DNA from: Ruminococcaceae bacterium UBA4306
Lineage (GTDB): Bacteria; Bacillota; Clostridia; Oscillospirales; Acutalibacteraceae
Direction of reading: 5' to 3'
DNA length: 9,991 nt
NCBI GenBank assembly: GCA_002394725.1
Contig: DGUQ01000096.1
Location: 1-9,991, forward strand
In this document: positions 6,339 through 9,991 of the stretch, one piece after another
Position numbering within the stretch: position 1 is the stretch's first letter
Layout of the letters: each line of letters begins with the position of its first letter
Translations under genes and position numbers: made by a program
The notes under the pieces: generated by a model
The model's input: the letters and a program-made list of their open reading frames with translations, nothing else
What the model was told of the DNA's origin: nothing
Database searches by the model: none

Positions 6339-7339
6339 TCGTATCTTTCATCCATCGCGCGATCATGCAGGGTATTCCCCTGCTGTTCGGCGCTACCGGT
6401 GAGATCGTCACCGAAAAGAGCGGTAACCTCAACCTCGGTATCCCCGGCGTCATGTATGTCGGCGGTATCTCCGGCGTTATCGGCGCTTTTATGTATGAGA
6501 ATTCCCTGCCCGACAAGAGCATGGCGAATCCCTTCTTAGCGATCATGATCCCCCTGCTGAGCAGTCTGCTCGGCTCGCTGATCATGGGTCTGATCTACTC
6601 GTTCCTGACCACCACCCTGCGCGCCAATCAGAACGTGACCGGTCTTGCCATCACCACCTTCGGCGTGGGTCTGGGCAACTTCTTCGGCGGCTCGCTGATC
6701 AAGATCGTCGGCGCCGACGTGCCGTCCATCACCCTGAGCACGACCTCAAAATTCTTCTCCGCCCACCTGCCCTTTGCCGATAATCTGGGCTGGTTCGGCG
6801 AGATCTTCCTCAGCTACGGCTTCCTCGCGTATCTCGCGGTCATCATCGCGATCGTGACCTCGCTGTTTTTGAAAAAGACCCGTACCGGTCTGAACCTGCG
6901 CGCTGTCGGTGAGAACCCGGCTACCGCGGACGCGGCAGGCGTCAACGTTACACGCTACAAGTATTTTGCCACCTGCATCGGCAGTATGATCGCGGGTCTG
7001 GGCGGCTTGTACTACGTCATGGACTATGTCAGCGGCGTATGGTCAAACGACGGCTTCGGCGACCGCGGATGGCTGGCGATCGCGCTGGTTATCTTCACCG
7101 TCTGGAAGCCGAACTTCGCTATCATCGGCTCCATCCTGTTCGGCGGACTGTATATTGTCCACAACTACCTCAACCAGTTCTTCCCGTTCATCCCCGTGGA
7201 CATGAGCACGCAGGAACTGATCAAGATGGCGCCCTACCTCGTCACCGTGCTGGTGCTGATCATCAACTCCATGCGCGACAAGCGTGAGAGTCAGCCGCCC
7301 GAGGCGCTCGGCCTCTCCTACTTCCGAGAAGACCGCTGA
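6335..7339 (+). CDS. BMP-type nucleoside ABC transporter permease 2 (BPD_transp_2 family)
   Basis: This is the second channel subunit, 334 residues, largely hydrophobic. GATGEIVTEKSGNLNLGIPG (19-38) is the NupQ/YufQ counterpart of the NIGAEG loop in permease 1. TRTGLNLRAVGENPATADAAG (182-202) is the conserved cytoplasmic segment before the late helices, and GDRGWLAIALVIFTVWKP (242-259) is also typical. The ATG at 6335 overlaps the preceding stop as ATGA; AGGAGG (6319-6324) is 10 nt upstream. It is the last gene of the operon. Its TGA stop lies within the first copy of a 23-bp tandem repeat (7338-7383), so the repeat begins exactly at the end of the coding sequence. A candidate operon terminator is 262 bp downstream at 7601-7628. 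Confidence 0.92.
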   Translation: MIVSFIHRAIMQGIPLLFGATGEIVTEKSGNLNLGIPGVMYVGGISGVIGAFMYENSLPDKSMANPFLAIMIPLLSSLLGSLIMGLIYSFLTTTLRANQNVTGLAITTFGVGLGNFFGGSLIKIVGADVPSITLSTTSKFFSAHLPFADNLGWFGEIFLSYGFLAYLAVIIAIVTSLFLKKTRTGLNLRAVGENPATADAAGVNVTRYKYFATCIGSMIAGLGGLYYVMDYVSGVWSNDGFGDRGWLAIALVIFTVWKPNFAIIGSILFGGLYIVHNYLNQFFPFIPVDMSTQELIKMAPYLVTVLVLIINSMRDKRESQPPEALGLSYFREDR

Positions 7340-7383
7340 CACGTGTGTCTTAGTTCCACCGACACGTGTGTCTTAGTTCCGCC
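7338..7383 (+). repeat. 23-bp tandem direct repeat, two copies, each with an ACACGTGT palindrome
   Basis: GACACGTGTGTCTTAGTTCC followed by (A/G)CC occurs at 7338-7360 and 7361-7383 with one mismatch. Each unit carries the inverted pair GACAC-GT-GTGTC. The first copy begins on the second base of the permease 2 stop codon. Two tandem palindromic units could be a protein-binding site or duplicated hairpin; no function can be assigned. Confidence 0.8.
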
Positions 7384-7397
7384 TTTTGCAAGATTTG

Positions 7398-7580
7398 ATC
7401 GTTCGGACAACTTATATCAACGGCGGATCGGAATGGAATCTTTCTGTTTCGTCTATATATATCACTTGATGGGACAAATATCATCCACCAACGGCGGGTC
7501 GGAATGACCTGTTTCGGTAATGTCTTTCATATCGTTCGATGTTATGGATACCGTTTCATCAACGGCAGTTCGGAAATGGA
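7398..7580 (+). repeat. Degenerate tandem repeat of about 71 bp, three copies
   Basis: The core CAACGGCGG(A/G)TCGGAATG occurs at 7418 and 7489 and, in altered form (CAACGGCAGTTCGGAAATGG), at 7560: both steps are exactly 71 bp. Upstream of each core is an ATCGTTCG-like motif (7398, 7461 degenerate, 7531). The middle copy can form a small GGTC-GGAAT-GACC hairpin. No convincing coding sequence spans the copies. The region lies after the transporter operon and before its candidate terminator, so it may be transcribed as the operon 3' tail. Confidence 0.72.
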
Positions 7581-7600
7581 AAAAAGTATAATCAAATTGC

Positions 7601-7628
7601 AGGGAGGGTGTGAGAAAACACCCTCCCT
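7601..7628 (+). terminator. Candidate terminator of the nucleoside transporter operon
   Basis: An 11-bp perfect stem, AGGGAGGGTGT (7601-7611) with ACACCCTCCCT (7618-7628), encloses the 6-nt loop GAGAAA. The following bases (TCCGTTTGCC) are only mildly T-rich, so efficiency is uncertain. It is the strongest GC-rich hairpin after the last permease. Confidence 0.65.
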
Positions 7629-7638
7629 TCCGTTTGCC

Positions 7639-7701
7639 TAAAGCCTTCCCCTCGGGGGGAAGGTGGGCAATTTGCCCGTGGCAAATTGGTCGGATGAGGG
7701 G
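7639..7701. repeat. Double-hairpin intergenic repeat
   Basis: Two adjacent perfect hairpins are present: CCTTCCCC (7644-7651) with GGGGAAGG (7656-7663), and CAATTTGCC (7668-7676) with GGCAAATTG (7680-7688, 3-nt loop). They are followed by GGTCGGATGAGGGG. This combination resembles a high-copy intergenic element I recall from gut Clostridia genomes; that link is from memory, not from a search. No transposase or target duplication is visible. Confidence 0.68.
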
Positions 7702-7748
7702 CAAACTGATCCGAAAGATCCTCTTAACAAAGAGTGCGAGTTATTTCC

Positions 7749-7769
7749 AACTCCTAACTCCTAACTCCT
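7749..7769 (+). repeat. AACTCCT heptamer array, three copies (with a two-copy satellite at 7930-7943)
   Basis: AACTCCT is repeated exactly three times. Two more units (AACTCCT, AACTCCC) occur at 7930-7943, directly after the nested palindrome. The unit length, seven, is the same as in the ATTCAC(C/T) arrays elsewhere in the window, although the sequence differs. Confidence 0.75.
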
Positions 7770-7836
7770 CGCAGTAGCTCTCAGCCAATCATCGATCACG
7801 GACTCAATCGTCCGTTCCGATTCTTGGGAGAGCCTT

Positions 7837-7931
7837 GCATGGGTGCTGTATGCCAAATCAGCTAACGCATGGGTGCTGTAACCAAAATCAAGATTTTGAC
7901 AGCACCTCAAAAGATTTGGACAGCACCTCAA
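7837..7931. repeat. Nested double palindrome built from GGTGCTGT / ACAGCACC repeats
   Basis: The left half holds two direct repeats 30 bp apart starting GCATGGGTGCTGTA (7837 and 7867); the right half holds two 21 bp apart, GATTT(T/G)GACAGCACCTCAA (7892 and 7913). The inner pair forms a hairpin: GGTGCTGT (7872-7879) and CAAAATC (7883-7889) pair with GATTTTG (7892-7898) and ACAGCACC (7899-7906). The outer pair does likewise: GGTGCTGT (7842-7849) and CCAAATC (7853-7859) with GATTTGG (7913-7919) and ACAGCACC (7920-7927). Both left arms carry a 3-nt bulge at the same place. The symmetry is visible directly; the function is unknown. Confidence 0.78.
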
Positions 7932-7988
7932 CTCCTAACTCCCACAGTCCCACCTGCATTCCGCAATCATCCAACTCATCTAAATCCC

Positions 7989-8017
7989 TTGATTTTTCGC
8001 AGAATATATATTATGAT
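7989..8017 (+). promoter_or_regulatory. Promoter of the six-segment membrane protein gene
   Basis: TTGATT (7989-7994) and TATGAT (8012-8017) are separated by 17 bp in an AT-rich stretch. Transcription would start near 8024, a very short leader before the ribosome site AAAGGAG at 8031-8037. It fits a gene transcribed on its own. Confidence 0.65.
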
Positions 8018-8046
8018 AGAGTTAATTTGGAAAGGAGTGTATGCTT

Positions 8047-8730
8047 ATGATGTTTCCCAAAGCCAAAAAAGGCGTGACAAAAATCTTCATCGCCGAGATC
8101 TGTAGCCTGATCGCCGCGGTGGTATCAGGAATTGTCTCCGTCCTTGTCGCAAAAGCAGGCGGGATCGAGAACTTCAGCTTTGAAGGCAATATGAACTCAT
8201 CCTCACAGATCGTGCTGATCTGCTCGATCGCGGCGGCAGCGCTGCTGTTGCTCTCAGGGCTTTTCAAGATCATCGGCTATATCCAGGCGGCAGGTGACGA
8301 AGAGTACTTCACACGCGCGATCATCTACGCGGTCATCTCGATCGTGCTCTATGTGACCGCAGGCTTTTTGCAGAACAAGACCGGCGCCGTGATGGAATGG
8401 ATCTACACGATCGTGATCGCTGTCGCCGAGCTGATGCAGCTGCTGGTGATGACCTCGACGATCAACGGTCTCGCCGAGCTGTCCTATCAGTGCCGCAGAG
8501 ATGACCTCGTGGCACGCGGCAATACGATCATCAAGATCATCGGCACCGTTTACACCCTGAATATCAGCCTGATCATCGTCAGCAGAGTATTCAAGATCTT
8601 TATGCAGGAATCGATCCTCGACACCATCACCATGATCGTGACCGCCATCATCCTGATCCTGACCGTCATCGCCTATATCCTGTATCTCGGCTATCTCGGC
8701 AAGGTCAGCTCCATGCTCAGAAGAAACTAA
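8047..8730 (+). CDS. Uncharacterised six-segment integral membrane protein
   Basis: I do not recognise the family. The 227-residue product has a short basic N-terminus (FPKAKKGVTK) and six likely membrane segments at about 13-36, 54-79, 91-109, 118-138, 160-184 and 192-217. Between segments 4 and 5 is a charged loop, YQCRRDDLVARGN (147-159), probably cytoplasmic. The C-terminus is short and basic (MLRRN). There is no signal-peptide cleavage site, no enzyme motif and no transporter signature that I can name. The start is ambiguous: ATG codons occur at 8041, 8047 and 8050. AGGAG (8033-8037) is 3 nt from the first and 9 nt from the second, so I prefer 8047. The gene stands alone, with a promoter at 7989-8017 and a strong terminator at 8755-8791. 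Base composition resembles its neighbours, so there is no sign of recent transfer. Confidence 0.82.
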   Translation: MMFPKAKKGVTKIFIAEICSLIAAVVSGIVSVLVAKAGGIENFSFEGNMNSSSQIVLICSIAAAALLLLSGLFKIIGYIQAAGDEEYFTRAIIYAVISIVLYVTAGFLQNKTGAVMEWIYTIVIAVAELMQLLVMTSTINGLAELSYQCRRDDLVARGNTIIKIIGTVYTLNISLIIVSRVFKIFMQESILDTITMIVTAIILILTVIAYILYLGYLGKVSSMLRRN

Positions 8731-8754
8731 ATACTGATTGTCATTGCACATATA

Positions 8755-8791
8755 AAACCCCTGCAAACGCTTTTGGCGAATGCAGGGGTTT
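8755..8791. terminator. Bidirectional intrinsic terminator
   Basis: AAACCCCTGCA (8755-8765) pairs perfectly with TGCAGGGGTTT (8781-8791), and a CGC / GCG pair closes the inner loop. The plus strand continues ATTTTGC, the minus strand TATATG after GGGGTTTT. It should end both the membrane protein gene and the convergent glnN. Confidence 0.88.
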
Positions 8792-8845
8792 ATTTTGCTA
8801 CTTAGTATGATATGATCCGAATGTGTGGCGATCTTGACCGAAACC

Positions 8846-9991
8846 CTATTGAACGCTGAACAGCAGTTGACCGTAGCTCGGGTAGGGCCAGTATTTGCTG
8901 TCGGTGCACATCTCCATCTCGTCGGAGATCGCGCGCAGCTCGGTCATGGTCGTGAGCATCTCGTTGCAGCAGTATTCGGCGTGGCTCTGGATATTCTTGC
9001 GGTAGGCGATGGAGCCGCCGACCTTGGAATCCAGCTCGTCGAGCTTTTCACTGAACTGCGACAGCAGATCGCTGAGCTTTGAGAGAAGCTTGACCTCGGC
9101 GTCCACACGGATGTCGTCGGACACGGCGCGCTTGCGGCGAATGGTCTCGGCAAGCTCGCCCGTAAAGGCGGACACGGCAGGGAGGATATCCTTCTTTGCC
9201 ATATCGAGCATGGTCAGCGCCTCAAGGTCGATGATGTTGATGTAGTTTTCGAGCAGGATCTCCTGACGCGCCTTGACCTCGGTCTCGTTGAAGATGTTGT
9301 TGCGCTTGAAGAGGTCGAGGTTCTTTTTGAGGGTATATTTTTTGAGCGCCTCGGGGGTCGATCTCAGGTTGAGCAGTCCGCGCTGTTCCGCCTCGGCGAC
9401 CCACTCGTCGGTGTAGCCGTCGCCGTTGAAGATGATGCGGCGGTGCTTTTTGAGGTTCTTGCGGATCAGGCGGCGTACCGCGGCGTCAAAGTCAGCCGCG
9501 TTCTCCAGCTCGTCGGAGAAGCTCGACAGCACATCCGCCACCATGGTGTTGAGCATGATGTTGGGGCAGGAGATGTTCAGCGCCGAGCCCAAGGAACGGA
9601 ACTCGAATTTGTTGCCCGTAAAGGCAAAGGGAGAGGTGCGGTTGCGGTCGGTGGTATCCTTGCGGATCTCGGGCAGCGCCTCGGCGCCCGTATTCATGAC
9701 GACCTTACCCTGACTCTCGTACTCCTCACGGTTGATGATCGCCTCGACGATCGCCTCCAGATCATCGCCCAAGAACATCGAGATGATGAACGGCGGCGCC
9801 TCGTCACCGCCCATACGGTGATCGTTGCCGGCGGTCGCGACGGACAGGCGCAGCAGATCCTGATAGTCGTCCACCGCGGTGATCACGGCAGTCAGGAATA
9901 GCAGGAACTGGGTGTTCTCCTCTGGCTTTTTGCCGGGCTTCAAGAGGTTCTCGCCCGTGTTGGTGGACAGCGACCAGTTGTTGTGCTTGCC
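8846..9991 (-). CDS. glnN: Glutamine synthetase type III, C-terminal half (5' end outside window)
   Basis: This cytoplasmic oligomeric enzyme joins ammonia to glutamate with ATP to make glutamine. The frame is open from the window edge to TAG at 8846-8848, giving 381 residues; full type III enzymes are about 700, so roughly half is present. The visible part opens with GKHNNWS, a conserved active-site segment. GNDHRMGGDEAPPFI and DRNRTSPFAFTGNKFEFR follow, the latter containing arginines of the substrate and phosphate site. The remaining 200 or so residues (NGDGYTDEWVAEAEQRGL, then helical, charged sequence to KYWPYPSYGQLLFSVQ) are the extra C-terminal region that separates type III from types I and II. 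No internal start is proposed; the apparent TTG at 9943 is inside the catalytic domain. Type III enzymes are typical of Bacteroides, cyanobacteria and Ruminococcus-like Clostridia. Its promoter and regulation lie outside the window. Confidence 0.95.
   Translation of the reverse strand, partial: GKHNNWSLSTNTGENLLKPGKKPEENTQFLLFLTAVITAVDDYQDLLRLSVATAGNDHRMGGDEAPPFIISMFLGDDLEAIVEAIINREEYESQGKVVMNTGAEALPEIRKDTTDRNRTSPFAFTGNKFEFRSLGSALNISCPNIMLNTMVADVLSSFSDELENAADFDAAVRRLIRKNLKKHRRIIFNGDGYTDEWVAEAEQRGLLNLRSTPEALKKYTLKKNLDLFKRNNIFNETEVKARQEILLENYINIIDLEALTMLDMAKKDILPAVSAFTGELAETIRRKRAVSDDIRVDAEVKLLSKLSDLLSQFSEKLDELDSKVGGSIAYRKNIQSHAEYCCNEMLTTMTELRAISDEMEMCTDSKYWPYPSYGQLLFSVQ

Noticed and set aside
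7462..7704. Minus-strand open frame of 80 codons
   Set aside because: It runs through the 71-bp repeats, the terminator hairpin and the double-hairpin element. It has no ribosome site worth the name and its sequence is just translated repeat.
7338..7943. CRISPR array
   Set aside because: The repeats belong to different families with different periods (23, 71, 30, 21 and 7 bp) and copy numbers of two to three. There is no constant repeat with unique spacers and no cas gene.
7835..8050. Plus-strand open frame starting MHGCCMPNQ with repeated HGCC and DSTS motifs
   Set aside because: The repeated residues are the translated arms of the nested palindrome, the frame overlaps the promoter of the next gene, and no ribosome binding site precedes it.

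Overview
The window looks like a chromosomal segment of a gut or rumen Clostridia species, probably Oscillospiraceae (Ruminococcus-like). The reasons are a moderately GC-rich sequence with strong AGGAGG ribosome binding sites, a type III glutamine synthetase, a Firmicutes-type BMP-family nucleoside ABC transporter, and several short repeat families of a kind I associate with gut Clostridia intergenic DNA. The taxonomic call is inference from these traits.

Layout: (1) positions 1-428 hold the 3' end of an integral-membrane protein, probably acyltransferase-3 family, followed by a strong hairpin terminator. (2) 575-1855, minus strand, is guanine deaminase (guaD). (3) 1856-2149 is a divergent regulatory region with good opposed promoters and two inverted repeats placed like operators. 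(4) 2150-7339, plus strand, is a four-gene ABC transporter operon: BMP-family lipoprotein, double-domain ATPase and two permeases, in the same order as Bacillus subtilis nupNOPQ. A hairpin and a composite repeat separate the lipoprotein gene from the rest; the last three genes overlap by ATGA junctions. (5) 7340-8040 is a non-coding repeat island of about 700 bp with at least five different repeat or hairpin structures. (6) 8047-8730 is a six-segment membrane protein of unknown function with its own promoter. (7) 8846-9991, minus strand, is the C-terminal half of type III glutamine synthetase (glnN), running off the window. A bidirectional terminator separates (6) and (7).

Together, genes 2-4 read as a purine salvage module. 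The BMP lipoprotein captures purine nucleosides outside the cell, the ATPase and two permeases import them, and GuaD converts guanine to xanthine and ammonia. The divergent arrangement suggests co-regulation by purine state. Glutamine synthetase nearby assimilates ammonia, but nothing in the sequence shows co-regulation with the purine genes.

I found no convincing new enzymatic or defence system. The most unusual content is non-coding: a dispersed element made of a small hairpin plus heptamer arrays (one copy overlapping the guaD stop codon, one inside the transporter operon), three copies of a 71-bp-period repeat, and a nested double palindrome at 7837-7931.
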